A stretch of 64,000 bases of DNA from Erpobdella octoculata (GCA_963978895.1 CAXBUH010000065.1:1-64000), one strand, 5' to 3'; counted from the stretch's first letter, positions 49,698 to 60,234 are shown. Notes: generated by a model not told the origin, from the sequence alone. A program made the numbers and translations.

Positions 49698-49758
49698 ACT
49701 ACTAAAAAGCAAAGCAAACAAACTAGCTATCCTACGTAAAAACAGCCCAGTCTCGATC

Positions 49759-49770
49759 GTTAGGGTTAGG
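49759..49770 (+). repeat. Telomeric 12-mer between units 1 and 2
   Basis: Two GTTAGG units. On the element RNA strand this reads CCUAACCCUAAC, two telomere repeats long like a telomerase RNA template. It sits between the 5' end of unit 1 (49758) and the 3' end of unit 2 (49771). Confidence 0.95.
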
Positions 49771-49868
49771 ATAAGAGATGTCCGGCACGAAAACCGCGAC
49801 AAAAAGACCTTGCCAAGCGACTGAAAAAACAAAAACAACCAATTTGCTCACGCGACTTTTTAATAGAT

Positions 49869-49911
49869 TTGCCCAACGTTTCGAGAACAACGTTCTCTTC
49901 TTCAGGAGCAA
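49869..49911 (-). ncRNA. Minimal hammerhead ribozyme, unit 2
   Basis: Identical to the unit 1 ribozyme. Predicted cleavage is between 49875 and 49874. With the unit 1 ribozyme it would cut a multi-unit transcript into a 4,995-nt RNA carrying ORF1 and ORF2 of unit 1. Its 5' end would lie 177 nt before the ORF1 ATG. Confidence 0.85.
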
Positions 49912-50244
49912 CAGGAGGAAAATATCTACAAGAGGTAAAATACAAAAATAGTATGAGAAAAAATTCACGTGATATACGCAAAGTAACAGACGACATCATT
50001 AATTAATCATCCATGAGAATATGATACATTCAAAAGCGTCAATAGCATTAAAAATAACAAAATTTTGCAAATTGACACATGTCCACGTAAAAACTGCGTA
50101 AATTCATAAAAAATCACTAGCACGCGTTACATTTGCATAATCAATATTGCATAAGAATTGCAAAAGTCACAAGTTAACCAAATGATCAAAACAGCTTACT
50201 CGGTGAGGAAACTCAAATGATAAAATTACTACATTTCAAGGTGC

Positions 50245-50291
50245 TATTTATACACAGAATCACGCGCTAAAAGTATACCATACATGCAAAT
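50245..50291 (-). promoter_or_regulatory. Candidate promoter (octamer-like plus TATAAATA) driving unit 1
   Basis: ATTTGCAT at 50291-50284 and TATAAATA at 50252-50245 on the minus strand. The signal lies about 550 bp upstream of the unit 1 ORF1 ATG, so each unit would be driven by its right-hand neighbour. Confidence 0.4.
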
Positions 50292-51177
50292 CTACAACGA
50301 TAGGTTGTTCTGAAAAGTTCATCCAAAGGTGAGATTCTATTGGATGCTACATGTTAATGAATATTCATGATGACGAGTATACTACAGTACATTACAGTCA
50401 ACGATAAAAGTTAATAAAATCAACGATAATAATTTTATAATAAATTGGACTGAAATAATTATAAAAAATTATTACGGAAAATTGTAAATTCCGTATAAAG
50501 TCAAATGAAACACACATATAAAAATGGAAGGTACCAGGCACATAACAGTCATACAATTTACAAGTTGACAAATCGAAAAGAAGTAAAGCAAATAATTATA
50601 GTCATCTGTACTTCAAACATTAAAGACTGTTAAGTCATACAATCAAAAAGTTGTAAAATTTGTACAAAATTAATGAAACTGTTTTCAGGACATGTTTAGG
50701 TACATTAAAACCAGCGATAAAAGTTCATACCATCGTTGATAACAAATTAATTAATTCCATAAAAAATGTTGAGATGGAATTATTATCATGACCAACAGAA
50801 AGGCATGTAAGCAAATAATCTACATTTCAAAAATTGAAAACTATGAAGTCATACAATCAAAAAAGTTGTAAAATTAATGACATTATTTTTATGACATGCT
50901 TATGTACATTAAAACCAACGATAAAAGTTCGTATAATCGTTGATTAAAAATTAATTAATTCCATCAAAAAGTTAAAAAAATTATTATGGAAATTTCTAAG
51001 ATCCGTACATAATTAAATGGAATTATTCTCATGACACATGAAGAAAATGGAAAGTGCCAGGAATGTAAATAAATTATGTCACATAATAACCCGTATGTAC
51101 AAACATTCAAATCGAGGTTAAATTTTCACAAAACCGTTGAAATAAAATGTTAAAAAATCTTGGACTTGAATGGTAGA

Positions 51178-53058
51178 TCACCAGTAACGGAAAAGTTTTC
51201 TTAATAGACTTTTTTCTGTCGTGCATGCTCGTACTGGGCGTGTGTCTTTCGGGATGCACGGATTATTCTCCAGGTTTCTTTTAATGATTCTGAAAAAATC
51301 TTGGGAGAATTTATCATTGCTGGTGATCACCGGGAGGATTGTTGTTTTCTTGGCGAGAGGATTGGACTGCTGGGAGATGGTGTTCTTGGTACCGTTGAGT
51401 TTGTCGGCAACTTCTCTGATGAGTTTTTTCGTCTTTATGATGCTGTAACCACGTTTTTTTAATTTGTGGCATAGAAGTAGGCAGGTATCTCGATAAAATT
51501 CGGGTGAGGATGAAAGCCGAAAATATCTATTGAATTGAGATTTAGCAATACCAGCGTACGTGTGTCGTGGGTGATGTGAACGGATGTGAAGATACTGAAA
51601 CCTGTTAGTTTCTTTAAAGTGGGGCCTATAAATTAATTTATCGGCTTCGTCACGGGACACCAGGAGGTCTAGAAACTCTATACCAGTTTCCTGTTCAAAG
51701 TTGAACTCGATATTGATGCCTGGGATCAAACCATTAATTTCCGGAATCAATTCAACAAAGGAATTTTTATCACCTCGCCACACCAAGAAGATGTCGTCAA
51801 TATACCGACCATAAAAGAATGAATGAGGGAAGGATTTAATGAATTCATCTAATTCAGCTAAATACAAATTCGCCAGGTTTGGCGAGTACGCCTTACCCAT
51901 AGCACAACCATTAACCTGCAAATATCTCTCATCATTAAACAAGAAATCATTGAAATTCAGGGATTGGTCCAACAGAGCAATAATCATCGAAATCTGCCTA
52001 TCACTATATTTGTGTTCGTTATTAGTAACCTCTTGGAACTTACGTAAGAAGCTCCTAGCAATTTTTAAGCTACGGGAATTATCCATATTAGTATATAAAG
52101 AGGCTACATCACCTGTAATTAATAGACAATTTTGCAATGATTCGACTGACTTAGACAATTTATCTATAAAATCAAACGAATCCCGTATGACAGCCGGGAC
52201 TCCAGAAAGAAGATTTTTCAGCACAAAGTCTAAGAATACATTAATTTTATTATCGATGGACCCTACGTCAGAGACAATTGGGCGCCCAGGTGGCGTGTTC
52301 TCGTTAAACCACTTTGCACGGGGCTTATGAATTTTAGGAAGCGTATAGAATCTTCTATCCTTGGCATCCGGAGGGGGCGCTAAATAATTCAGCAACTTAT
52401 CCGGGAATATGCCCTGTATTTTACAGACGCTGAGAATGTGTTTAATGTTATTAGCGCTGTCAAGGCCGTCATTAAGTTTGCGATAGAAATTCGCGTTACT
52501 GAGTTGCTGTGTGCATTCATCAATATAGTTTTTTTTGTCAAGGATCACAAACACATTGCTTTTATCAGCTTTCCTAATGATTACGCTCTCCGTGTCTTTC
52601 AGCGACATAAAAGCTTCTTTTTCTATGTCATTTATGTTGGGTTTGTTCCCACTACTAATTTTATTTGACTTATTGGACTTAGAGAATTTACTGATTAATT
52701 TATCGGTATCCTCATCTATTTGCCTAAGGTTCTCCCGTGTGGTATCAGTCAGGAGTACACTAGCTGGGGTCCATTCACTTTTAATAAATGGGAACCTAGC
52801 CTTATTGGACACAAACTTTTTAGATAATGGATTGTTTTCAAAAAAGTCAATCAATGAAATACGCCGTTTGATATAACGGTAGTTTTTAAGAAATATTTCT
52901 TTACTTATTGAGCTATGGCTCATTGTAAATGAAGTGCCCAGTTCCAATAGCTTTAGTTGATGGCTAGACAGAGTTATATTGCTGAAATTAAAACATAACT
53001 CTACGCTATCGGAGCGGGCGAAAGAACTTATAAAAAAGAAGGATTGAGTAATGCGCAT
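51178..53058 (-). CDS. ORF2: Penelope-type reverse transcriptase, unit 2
   Basis: 626 aa, identical to the unit 1 protein, with all catalytic blocks intact (motif A Asp317, YIDD 419-422) and no GIY-YIG domain. There is no stop codon or frameshift inside it, so this copy could be functional. Confidence 0.95.
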   Translation of the reverse strand: MRITQSFFFISSFARSDSVELCFNFSNITLSSHQLKLLELGTSFTMSHSSISKEIFLKNYRYIKRRISLIDFFENNPLSKKFVSNKARFPFIKSEWTPASVLLTDTTRENLRQIDEDTDKLISKFSKSNKSNKISSGNKPNINDIEKEAFMSLKDTESVIIRKADKSNVFVILDKKNYIDECTQQLSNANFYRKLNDGLDSANNIKHILSVCKIQGIFPDKLLNYLAPPPDAKDRRFYTLPKIHKPRAKWFNENTPPGRPIVSDVGSIDNKINVFLDFVLKNLLSGVPAVIRDSFDFIDKLSKSVESLQNCLLITGDVASLYTNMDNSRSLKIARSFLRKFQEVTNNEHKYSDRQISMIIALLDQSLNFNDFLFNDERYLQVNGCAMGKAYSPNLANLYLAELDEFIKSFPHSFFYGRYIDDIFLVWRGDKNSFVELIPEINGLIPGINIEFNFEQETGIEFLDLLVSRDEADKLIYRPHFKETNRFQYLHIRSHHPRHTYAGIAKSQFNRYFRLSSSPEFYRDTCLLLCHKLKKRGYSIIKTKKLIREVADKLNGTKNTISQQSNPLAKKTTILPVITSNDKFSQDFFRIIKRNLENNPCIPKDTRPVRACTTEKSLLRKLFRYW

Positions 53059-54692
53059 GGATGTGCCGTGCGCGTGCAGCGTATGTCATCACGCCTACTC
53101 TTAAGTGCTTTGTAAAATATCGCCAAGCGGTCATTGACTGGCAGGCGTCTCAACTCAGCTTTCAAATCTTCAGGCTGAGCTGCTACAACTCGTGTGACTA
53201 AGCTTTCCGGTAGATTCCGGTAGCAGACTGGCTCCTTAACAACACACAAAATTGGGGCTTGATGGCCCGCTGGAGTAGAGGGTTGGTCAGGATTCTGCGG
53301 GGGCGCAAAAGCTACTTTAAAATGGCTTCCCACAGTCTTATATTCCATAAACTTACTAGTGTTATCTTTGTAGAATTTACTACAGAACGTCACTTTCATT
53401 GTAAGATTTTTTGCTAGCCGATCAATTATAATTTGCTCGGCTGGGCTGCGAGTCTTGCGTGACGCACGTGTGGCGTGCGTGTGCTCGTTTTCAACATTAA
53501 TTATGGCAGGCGAGCGTTCTAACTGGACAAAAGATCTACGCTGTGAATTATTATTTTCACTAACAGGCGAAGACTCTAGAATATTGGAAATATTACCAAT
53601 GCTTATACCTGAGTTTTGTGGGACCTCATTTTCCGCTGAGACTGACAAGTTAAAGCTATTAGTAACTGAATTACTCTGTGCATTATCACCACATATCATT
53701 GCGACAAAACTATCTTGATTTCTCACTGAGTCTTGAGGCGAACGATGAGTATTTTTAGAAAAGTTTTCAATTATTCGCGTGAGGCGCGCTACCTGGCTTT
53801 CTAAGTCTCTAATGCGAGGATCTGCTTGATGCGTGGTTTCACGCACAGTGCGTGCACTAGGAGGAGGTGCCACTATTGAAACATTGTTTTGAATAACATC
53901 AAAGACATTAACTTTAAGCCATTCAGAGAAAACTTCCTGGTCCAGCGACCGTCGCGTCTTAATCTTAGCAAGCAGCATTTTCTTAAAGAAAGGTTTGTTG
54001 CAGTGGATAACTTCTGCGTGCGGCAAGTTCGCTAGGAGGCTGGTGACTTCTGCAATTTTCTGATCAAGCGATTGTAAAGTATACAATCGTGCTTCTCTAA
54101 GAGCATTATTAAAGAGATTTAGATAAATCGGTTGCACAACCGTTTCTATACAAGGCGGTTTAACAATAGCTGCGGTGTTTAGAACCTTAGTTTCAAAATT
54201 CATCAATTCACTATCTAGCCAGTGAGGTTTAGCTGCACTTAAATTCCATAAATCAATGGTTGCATTAACAAATTCCAACAGCTGCGAATGCTGCTCTTTT
54301 GGAAGCAAAGAAAATTCTGCATTGTCCTGGGGACTATTGTTAATTTTAGAGTGCGTAGGATTCCTACTAGCATTAACAGGTTTTTTACTGCGAGTGTAAT
54401 TGTTATCGCTGCTATTTCTATTACGCCTATCTTTATTATAATTTCTCTTATTTTCATTGCTATTCTTATTATCCTTATTGCGATGATTATTATTTCTATC
54501 GCTATTGTTATTCGTATAATTATTATTGCGATAATTATTCTTATTCCTATCGCTGTTATCATAATTATTCGTATAATTATTGTTGTTATTTTTCTTATAT
54601 GATCGTTTCTTATAATTATTATTATTATTATTATTATTATTGCGATCATTATCACGACTCTCTGGAGATCGTGGCCTCTTGAAATTCCCCAT
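53028..54692 (-). CDS. ORF1: Asn-rich PLE structural/RNA-binding candidate, unit 2
   Basis: 554 aa, identical to the unit 1 protein even in the slippage-prone (AAT)n tract. Perfect conservation of a microsatellite between units argues that they are very young or share one recent template. It overlaps ORF2 by 31 nt. Confidence 0.85.
   Translation of the reverse strand: MGNFKRPRSPESRDNDRNNNNNNNNNYKKRSYKKNNNNNYTNNYDNSDRNKNNYRNNNYTNNNSDRNNNHRNKDNKNSNENKRNYNKDRRNRNSSDNNYTRSKKPVNASRNPTHSKINNSPQDNAEFSLLPKEQHSQLLEFVNATIDLWNLSAAKPHWLDSELMNFETKVLNTAAIVKPPCIETVVQPIYLNLFNNALREARLYTLQSLDQKIAEVTSLLANLPHAEVIHCNKPFFKKMLLAKIKTRRSLDQEVFSEWLKVNVFDVIQNNVSIVAPPPSARTVRETTHQADPRIRDLESQVARLTRIIENFSKNTHRSPQDSVRNQDSFVAMICGDNAQSNSVTNSFNLSVSAENEVPQNSGISIGNISNILESSPVSENNNSQRRSFVQLERSPAIINVENEHTHATRASRKTRSPAEQIIIDRLAKNLTMKVTFCSKFYKDNTSKFMEYKTVGSHFKVAFAPPQNPDQPSTPAGHQAPILCVVKEPVCYRNLPESLVTRVVAAQPEDLKAELRRLPVNDRLAIFYKALKSRRDDIRCTRTAHPCALLNPSFL
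53031..53037 (-). promoter_or_regulatory. Candidate -1 frameshift site, unit 2
   Basis: Same T TTT TTA heptamer directly before the ORF1 TAA (53030-53028), with the ORF2 frame at -1. Confidence 0.6.
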
Positions 54693-54753
54693 ACTACTAA
54701 AAAGCAAAGCAAACAAACTAGCTATCCTACGTAAAAACAGCCCAGTCTCGATC

Positions 54754-54765
54754 GTTAGGGTTAGG
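54754..54765 (+). repeat. Telomeric 12-mer between units 2 and 3
   Basis: Same two GTTAGG units, with the same flanking bases (CTCGATC on the left, ATAAGAG on the right) as the other junctions. Confidence 0.95.
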
Positions 54766-54863
54766 ATAAGAGATGTCCGGCACGAAAACCGCGACAAAAA
54801 GACCTTGCCAAGCGACTGAAAAAACAAAAACAACCAATTTGCTCACGCGACTTTTTAATAGAT

Positions 54864-54906
54864 TTGCCCAACGTTTCGAGAACAACGTTCTCTTCTTCAG
54901 GAGCAA
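54864..54906 (-). ncRNA. Minimal hammerhead ribozyme, unit 3
   Basis: Same core and stems as unit 1. Predicted cleavage is between 54870 and 54869. Confidence 0.85.
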
Positions 54907-55239
54907 CAGGAGGAAAATATCTACAAGAGGTAAAATACAAAAATAGTATGAGAAAAAATTCACGTGATATACGCAAAGTAACAGACGACATCATTAATTA
55001 ATCATCCATGAGAATATGATACATTCAAAAGCGTCAATAGCATTAAAAATAACAAAATTTTGCAAATTGACACATGTCCACGTAAAAACTGCGTAAATTC
55101 ATAAAAAATCACTAGCACGCGTTACATTTGCATAATCAATATTGCATAAGAATTGCAAAAGTCACAAGTTAACCAAATGATCAAAACAGCTTACTCGGTG
55201 AGGAAACTCAAATGATAAAATTACTACATTTCAAGGTGC

Positions 55240-55286
55240 TATTTATACACAGAATCACGCGCTAAAAGTATACCATACATGCAAAT
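55240..55286 (-). promoter_or_regulatory. Candidate promoter driving unit 2
   Basis: Octamer-like ATTTGCAT and TATAAATA at the same positions in the unit as before. The signal points to the ORF1 ATG at 54692. Confidence 0.4.
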
Positions 55287-56172
55287 CTACAACGATAGGT
55301 TGTTCTGAAAAGTTCATCCAAAGGTGAGATTCTATTGGATGCTACATGTTAATGAATATTCATGATGACGAGTATACTACAGTACATTACAGTCAACGAT
55401 AAAAGTTAATAAAATCAACGATAATAATTTTATAATAAATTGGACTGAAATAATTATAAAAAATTATTACGGAAAATTGTAAATTCCGTATAAAGTCAAA
55501 TGAAACACACATATAAAAATGGAAGGTACCAGGCACATAACAGTCATACAATTTACAAGTTGACAAATCGAAAAGAAGTAAAGCAAATAATTATAGTCAT
55601 CTGTACTTCAAACATTAAAGACTGTTAAGTCATACAATCAAAAAGTTGTAAAATTTGTACAAAATTAATGAAACTGTTTTCAGGACATGTTTAGGTACAT
55701 TAAAACCAGCGATAAAAGTTCATACCATCGTTGATAACAAATTAATTAATTCCATAAAAAATGTTGAGATGGAATTATTATCATGACCAACAGAAAGGCA
55801 TGTAAGCAAATAATCTACATTTCAAAAATTGAAAACTATGAAGTCATACAATCAAAAAAGTTGTAAAATTAATGACATTATTTTTATGACATGCTTATGT
55901 ACATTAAAACCAACGATAAAAGTTCGTATAATCGTTGATTAAAAATTAATTAATTCCATCAAAAAGTTAAAAAAATTATTATGGAAATTTCTAAGATCCG
56001 TACATAATTAAATGGAATTATTCTCATGACACATGAAGAAAATGGAAAGTGCCAGGAATGTAAATAAATTATGTCACATAATAACCCGTATGTACAAACA
56101 TTCAAATCGAGGTTAAATTTTCACAAAACCGTTGAAATAAAATGTTAAAAAATCTTGGACTTGAATGGTAGA

Positions 56173-58053
56173 TCACCAGTAACGGAAAAGTTTTCTTAAT
56201 AGACTTTTTTCTGTCGTGCATGCTCGTACTGGGCGTGTGTCTTTCGGGATGCACGGATTATTCTCCAGGTTTCTTTTAATGATTCTGAAAAAATCTTGGG
56301 AGAATTTATCATTGCTGGTGATCACCGGGAGGATTGTTGTTTTCTTGGCGAGAGGATTGGACTGCTGGGAGATGGTGTTCTTGGTACCGTTGAGTTTGTC
56401 GGCAACTTCTCTGATGAGTTTTTTCGTCTTTATGATGCTGTAACCACGTTTTTTTAATTTGTGGCATAGAAGTAGGCAGGTATCTCGATAAAATTCGGGT
56501 GAGGATGAAAGCCGAAAATATCTATTGAATTGAGATTTAGCAATACCAGCGTACGTGTGTCGTGGGTGATGTGAACGGATGTGAAGATACTGAAACCTGT
56601 TAGTTTCTTTAAAGTGGGGCCTATAAATTAATTTATCGGCTTCGTCACGGGACACCAGGAGGTCTAGAAACTCTATACCAGTTTCCTGTTCAAAGTTGAA
56701 CTCGATATTGATGCCTGGGATCAAACCATTAATTTCCGGAATCAATTCAACAAAGGAATTTTTATCACCTCGCCACACCAAGAAGATGTCGTCAATATAC
56801 CGACCATAAAAGAATGAATGAGGGAAGGATTTAATGAATTCATCTAATTCAGCTAAATACAAATTCGCCAGGTTTGGCGAGTACGCCTTACCCATAGCAC
56901 AACCATTAACCTGCAAATATCTCTCATCATTAAACAAGAAATCATTGAAATTCAGGGATTGGTCCAACAGAGCAATAATCATCGAAATCTGCCTATCACT
57001 ATATTTGTGTTCGTTATTAGTAACCTCTTGGAACTTACGTAAGAAGCTCCTAGCAATTTTTAAGCTACGGGAATTATCCATATTAGTATATAAAGAGGCT
57101 ACATCACCTGTAATTAATAGACAATTTTGCAATGATTCGACTGACTTAGACAATTTATCTATAAAATCAAACGAATCCCGTATGACAGCCGGGACTCCAG
57201 AAAGAAGATTTTTCAGCACAAAGTCTAAGAATACATTAATTTTATTATCGATGGACCCTACGTCAGAGACAATTGGGCGCCCAGGTGGCGTGTTCTCGTT
57301 AAACCACTTTGCACGGGGCTTATGAATTTTAGGAAGCGTATAGAATCTTCTATCCTTGGCATCCGGAGGGGGCGCTAAATAATTCAGCAACTTATCCGGG
57401 AATATGCCCTGTATTTTACAGACGCTGAGAATGTGTTTAATGTTATTAGCGCTGTCAAGGCCGTCATTAAGTTTGCGATAGAAATTCGCGTTACTGAGTT
57501 GCTGTGTGCATTCATCAATATAGTTTTTTTTGTCAAGGATCACAAACACATTGCTTTTATCAGCTTTCCTAATGATTACGCTCTCCGTGTCTTTCAGCGA
57601 CATAAAAGCTTCTTTTTCTATGTCATTTATGTTGGGTTTGTTCCCACTACTAATTTTATTTGACTTATTGGACTTAGAGAATTTACTGATTAATTTATCG
57701 GTATCCTCATCTATTTGCCTAAGGTTCTCCCGTGTGGTATCAGTCAGGAGTACACTAGCTGGGGTCCATTCACTTTTAATAAATGGGAACCTAGCCTTAT
57801 TGGACACAAACTTTTTAGATAATGGATTGTTTTCAAAAAAGTCAATCAATGAAATACGCCGTTTGATATAACGGTAGTTTTTAAGAAATATTTCTTTACT
57901 TATTGAGCTATGGCTCATTGTAAATGAAGTGCCCAGTTCCAATAGCTTTAGTTGATGGCTAGACAGAGTTATATTGCTGAAATTAAAACATAACTCTACG
58001 CTATCGGAGCGGGCGAAAGAACTTATAAAAAAGAAGGATTGAGTAATGCGCAT
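56173..58053 (-). CDS. ORF2: Penelope-type reverse transcriptase, unit 3
   Basis: 626 aa, identical to the unit 1 and 2 proteins, with an intact YIDD active site and no endonuclease domain. Confidence 0.95.
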   Translation of the reverse strand: MRITQSFFFISSFARSDSVELCFNFSNITLSSHQLKLLELGTSFTMSHSSISKEIFLKNYRYIKRRISLIDFFENNPLSKKFVSNKARFPFIKSEWTPASVLLTDTTRENLRQIDEDTDKLISKFSKSNKSNKISSGNKPNINDIEKEAFMSLKDTESVIIRKADKSNVFVILDKKNYIDECTQQLSNANFYRKLNDGLDSANNIKHILSVCKIQGIFPDKLLNYLAPPPDAKDRRFYTLPKIHKPRAKWFNENTPPGRPIVSDVGSIDNKINVFLDFVLKNLLSGVPAVIRDSFDFIDKLSKSVESLQNCLLITGDVASLYTNMDNSRSLKIARSFLRKFQEVTNNEHKYSDRQISMIIALLDQSLNFNDFLFNDERYLQVNGCAMGKAYSPNLANLYLAELDEFIKSFPHSFFYGRYIDDIFLVWRGDKNSFVELIPEINGLIPGINIEFNFEQETGIEFLDLLVSRDEADKLIYRPHFKETNRFQYLHIRSHHPRHTYAGIAKSQFNRYFRLSSSPEFYRDTCLLLCHKLKKRGYSIIKTKKLIREVADKLNGTKNTISQQSNPLAKKTTILPVITSNDKFSQDFFRIIKRNLENNPCIPKDTRPVRACTTEKSLLRKLFRYW

Positions 58054-59687
58054 GGATGTGCCGTGCGCGTGCAGCGTATGTCATCACGCCTACTCTTAAG
58101 TGCTTTGTAAAATATCGCCAAGCGGTCATTGACTGGCAGGCGTCTCAACTCAGCTTTCAAATCTTCAGGCTGAGCTGCTACAACTCGTGTGACTAAGCTT
58201 TCCGGTAGATTCCGGTAGCAGACTGGCTCCTTAACAACACACAAAATTGGGGCTTGATGGCCCGCTGGAGTAGAGGGTTGGTCAGGATTCTGCGGGGGCG
58301 CAAAAGCTACTTTAAAATGGCTTCCCACAGTCTTATATTCCATAAACTTACTAGTGTTATCTTTGTAGAATTTACTACAGAACGTCACTTTCATTGTAAG
58401 ATTTTTTGCTAGCCGATCAATTATAATTTGCTCGGCTGGGCTGCGAGTCTTGCGTGACGCACGTGTGGCGTGCGTGTGCTCGTTTTCAACATTAATTATG
58501 GCAGGCGAGCGTTCTAACTGGACAAAAGATCTACGCTGTGAATTATTATTTTCACTAACAGGCGAAGACTCTAGAATATTGGAAATATTACCAATGCTTA
58601 TACCTGAGTTTTGTGGGACCTCATTTTCCGCTGAGACTGACAAGTTAAAGCTATTAGTAACTGAATTACTCTGTGCATTATCACCACATATCATTGCGAC
58701 AAAACTATCTTGATTTCTCACTGAGTCTTGAGGCGAACGATGAGTATTTTTAGAAAAGTTTTCAATTATTCGCGTGAGGCGCGCTACCTGGCTTTCTAAG
58801 TCTCTAATGCGAGGATCTGCTTGATGCGTGGTTTCACGCACAGTGCGTGCACTAGGAGGAGGTGCCACTATTGAAACATTGTTTTGAATAACATCAAAGA
58901 CATTAACTTTAAGCCATTCAGAGAAAACTTCCTGGTCCAGCGACCGTCGCGTCTTAATCTTAGCAAGCAGCATTTTCTTAAAGAAAGGTTTGTTGCAGTG
59001 GATAACTTCTGCGTGCGGCAAGTTCGCTAGGAGGCTGGTGACTTCTGCAATTTTCTGATCAAGCGATTGTAAAGTATACAATCGTGCTTCTCTAAGAGCA
59101 TTATTAAAGAGATTTAGATAAATCGGTTGCACAACCGTTTCTATACAAGGCGGTTTAACAATAGCTGCGGTGTTTAGAACCTTAGTTTCAAAATTCATCA
59201 ATTCACTATCTAGCCAGTGAGGTTTAGCTGCACTTAAATTCCATAAATCAATGGTTGCATTAACAAATTCCAACAGCTGCGAATGCTGCTCTTTTGGAAG
59301 CAAAGAAAATTCTGCATTGTCCTGGGGACTATTGTTAATTTTAGAGTGCGTAGGATTCCTACTAGCATTAACAGGTTTTTTACTGCGAGTGTAATTGTTA
59401 TCGCTGCTATTTCTATTACGCCTATCTTTATTATAATTTCTCTTATTTTCATTGCTATTCTTATTATCCTTATTGCGATGATTATTATTTCTATCGCTAT
59501 TGTTATTCGTATAATTATTATTGCGATAATTATTCTTATTCCTATCGCTGTTATCATAATTATTCGTATAATTATTGTTGTTATTTTTCTTATATGATCG
59601 TTTCTTATAATTATTATTATTATTATTATTATTATTGCGATCATTATCACGACTCTCTGGAGATCGTGGCCTCTTGAAATTCCCCAT
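58023..59687 (-). CDS. ORF1: Asn-rich PLE structural/RNA-binding candidate, unit 3
   Basis: 554 aa from the ATG at 59687, identical to the other complete copies. It overlaps ORF2 by 31 nt in the -1 arrangement. Confidence 0.85.
   Translation of the reverse strand: MGNFKRPRSPESRDNDRNNNNNNNNNYKKRSYKKNNNNNYTNNYDNSDRNKNNYRNNNYTNNNSDRNNNHRNKDNKNSNENKRNYNKDRRNRNSSDNNYTRSKKPVNASRNPTHSKINNSPQDNAEFSLLPKEQHSQLLEFVNATIDLWNLSAAKPHWLDSELMNFETKVLNTAAIVKPPCIETVVQPIYLNLFNNALREARLYTLQSLDQKIAEVTSLLANLPHAEVIHCNKPFFKKMLLAKIKTRRSLDQEVFSEWLKVNVFDVIQNNVSIVAPPPSARTVRETTHQADPRIRDLESQVARLTRIIENFSKNTHRSPQDSVRNQDSFVAMICGDNAQSNSVTNSFNLSVSAENEVPQNSGISIGNISNILESSPVSENNNSQRRSFVQLERSPAIINVENEHTHATRASRKTRSPAEQIIIDRLAKNLTMKVTFCSKFYKDNTSKFMEYKTVGSHFKVAFAPPQNPDQPSTPAGHQAPILCVVKEPVCYRNLPESLVTRVVAAQPEDLKAELRRLPVNDRLAIFYKALKSRRDDIRCTRTAHPCALLNPSFL
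58026..58032 (-). promoter_or_regulatory. Candidate -1 frameshift site, unit 3
   Basis: T TTT TTA heptamer next to the ORF1 stop at 58025-58023. Confidence 0.6.
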
Positions 59688-59748
59688 ACTACTAAAAAGC
59701 AAAGCAAACAAACTAGCTATCCTACGTAAAAACAGCCCAGTCTCGATC

Positions 59749-59760
59749 GTTAGGGTTAGG
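59749..59760 (+). repeat. Telomeric 12-mer between units 3 and 4
   Basis: Third identical junction with two GTTAGG units. No junction shows a longer or variable number of telomere repeats. Confidence 0.95.
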
Positions 59761-59858
59761 ATAAGAGATGTCCGGCACGAAAACCGCGACAAAAAGACCT
59801 TGCCAAGCGACTGAAAAAACAAAAACAACCAATTTGCTCACGCGACTTTTTAATAGAT

Positions 59859-59901
59859 TTGCCCAACGTTTCGAGAACAACGTTCTCTTCTTCAGGAGCA
59901 A
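59859..59901 (-). ncRNA. Minimal hammerhead ribozyme, unit 4
   Basis: Same core and stems as unit 1. Predicted cleavage is between 59865 and 59864. Confidence 0.85.
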
Positions 59902-60234
59902 CAGGAGGAAAATATCTACAAGAGGTAAAATACAAAAATAGTATGAGAAAAAATTCACGTGATATACGCAAAGTAACAGACGACATCATTAATTAATCAT
60001 CCATGAGAATATGATACATTCAAAAGCGTCAATAGCATTAAAAATAACAAAATTTTGCAAATTGACACATGTCCACGTAAAAACTGCGTAAATTCATAAA
60101 AAATCACTAGCACGCGTTACATTTGCATAATCAATATTGCATAAGAATTGCAAAAGTCACAAGTTAACCAAATGATCAAAACAGCTTACTCGGTGAGGAA
60201 ACTCAAATGATAAAATTACTACATTTCAAGGTGC

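Larger units (their letters stand above)
44776..49758 (-). mobile_element. Endonuclease-less Penelope-like retroelement, unit 1 (complete)
   Basis: A full unit on the minus strand: ORF1, ORF2 in the -1 frame, then a 1.4-kb 3' flank with a hammerhead ribozyme, ending at the TTAGGG tract. The 5' end is at 49758, where the minus strand begins GATCGAGACTGGG after the telomeric 12-mer. With that 12-mer the repeat period is 4,995 bp. The RT belongs to the Penelope class, and no GIY-YIG domain follows it. Attachment of the element's 3' end to the G-strand of a telomere is the pattern described for endonuclease-deficient PLEs such as Athena and Coprina. I do not assign it to a named family. There are no target-site duplications or terminal inverted repeats. 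Confidence 0.92.
49771..51177 (-). other. PLE 3' flank of unit 2, acting as leader for unit 1
   Basis: Reads the same as the unit 1 flank. Transcription from here would cross the 12-bp telomeric motif and reach the ORF1 ATG of unit 1 at 49697. If the candidate intron is real (donor first base 50199, acceptor last base 49821) it is 379 nt long and would remove the ribozyme from spliced mRNA. Confidence 0.65.
49771..54753 (-). mobile_element. Endonuclease-less Penelope-like retroelement, unit 2 (complete)
   Basis: Same order and length as unit 1, and its predicted proteins are identical. Its 3' end (ATAAGAG on the plus strand) follows the 12-bp telomeric motif rather than a long telomere tract. 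There is no 5' truncation, which is unusual for independent PLE insertions. Confidence 0.92.
54766..56172 (-). other. PLE 3' flank of unit 3, acting as leader for unit 2
   Basis: Same content as the unit 1 flank. No additional gene is seen in its 1.4 kb. Confidence 0.65.
54766..59748 (-). mobile_element. Endonuclease-less Penelope-like retroelement, unit 3 (complete)
   Basis: Third full unit at exactly the same 4,995-bp step, intact in both ORFs and in the 3' flank. Confidence 0.92.

Noticed and set aside
49244..49717. Ile-rich frames on both strands opposite the Asn-rich part of ORF1
   Set aside because: Shadow frames of the AAT/ATT repeat coding for poly-Asn. Low-complexity Ile runs are not real membrane proteins here.
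49698..49838. 47-codon N-terminal extension of ORF1 through the telomeric 12-mer
   Set aside because: It starts at TTG and would encode flank and telomere sequence. The ATG at 49697 has a strong context and fits the start of the basic Asn-rich head.
49766..49999. 77-codon ATG frame over the hammerhead ribozyme
   Set aside because: Its stop is made by the telomere repeat and it overlaps a structured RNA. At most it is an upstream ORF, with no sign of protein function.
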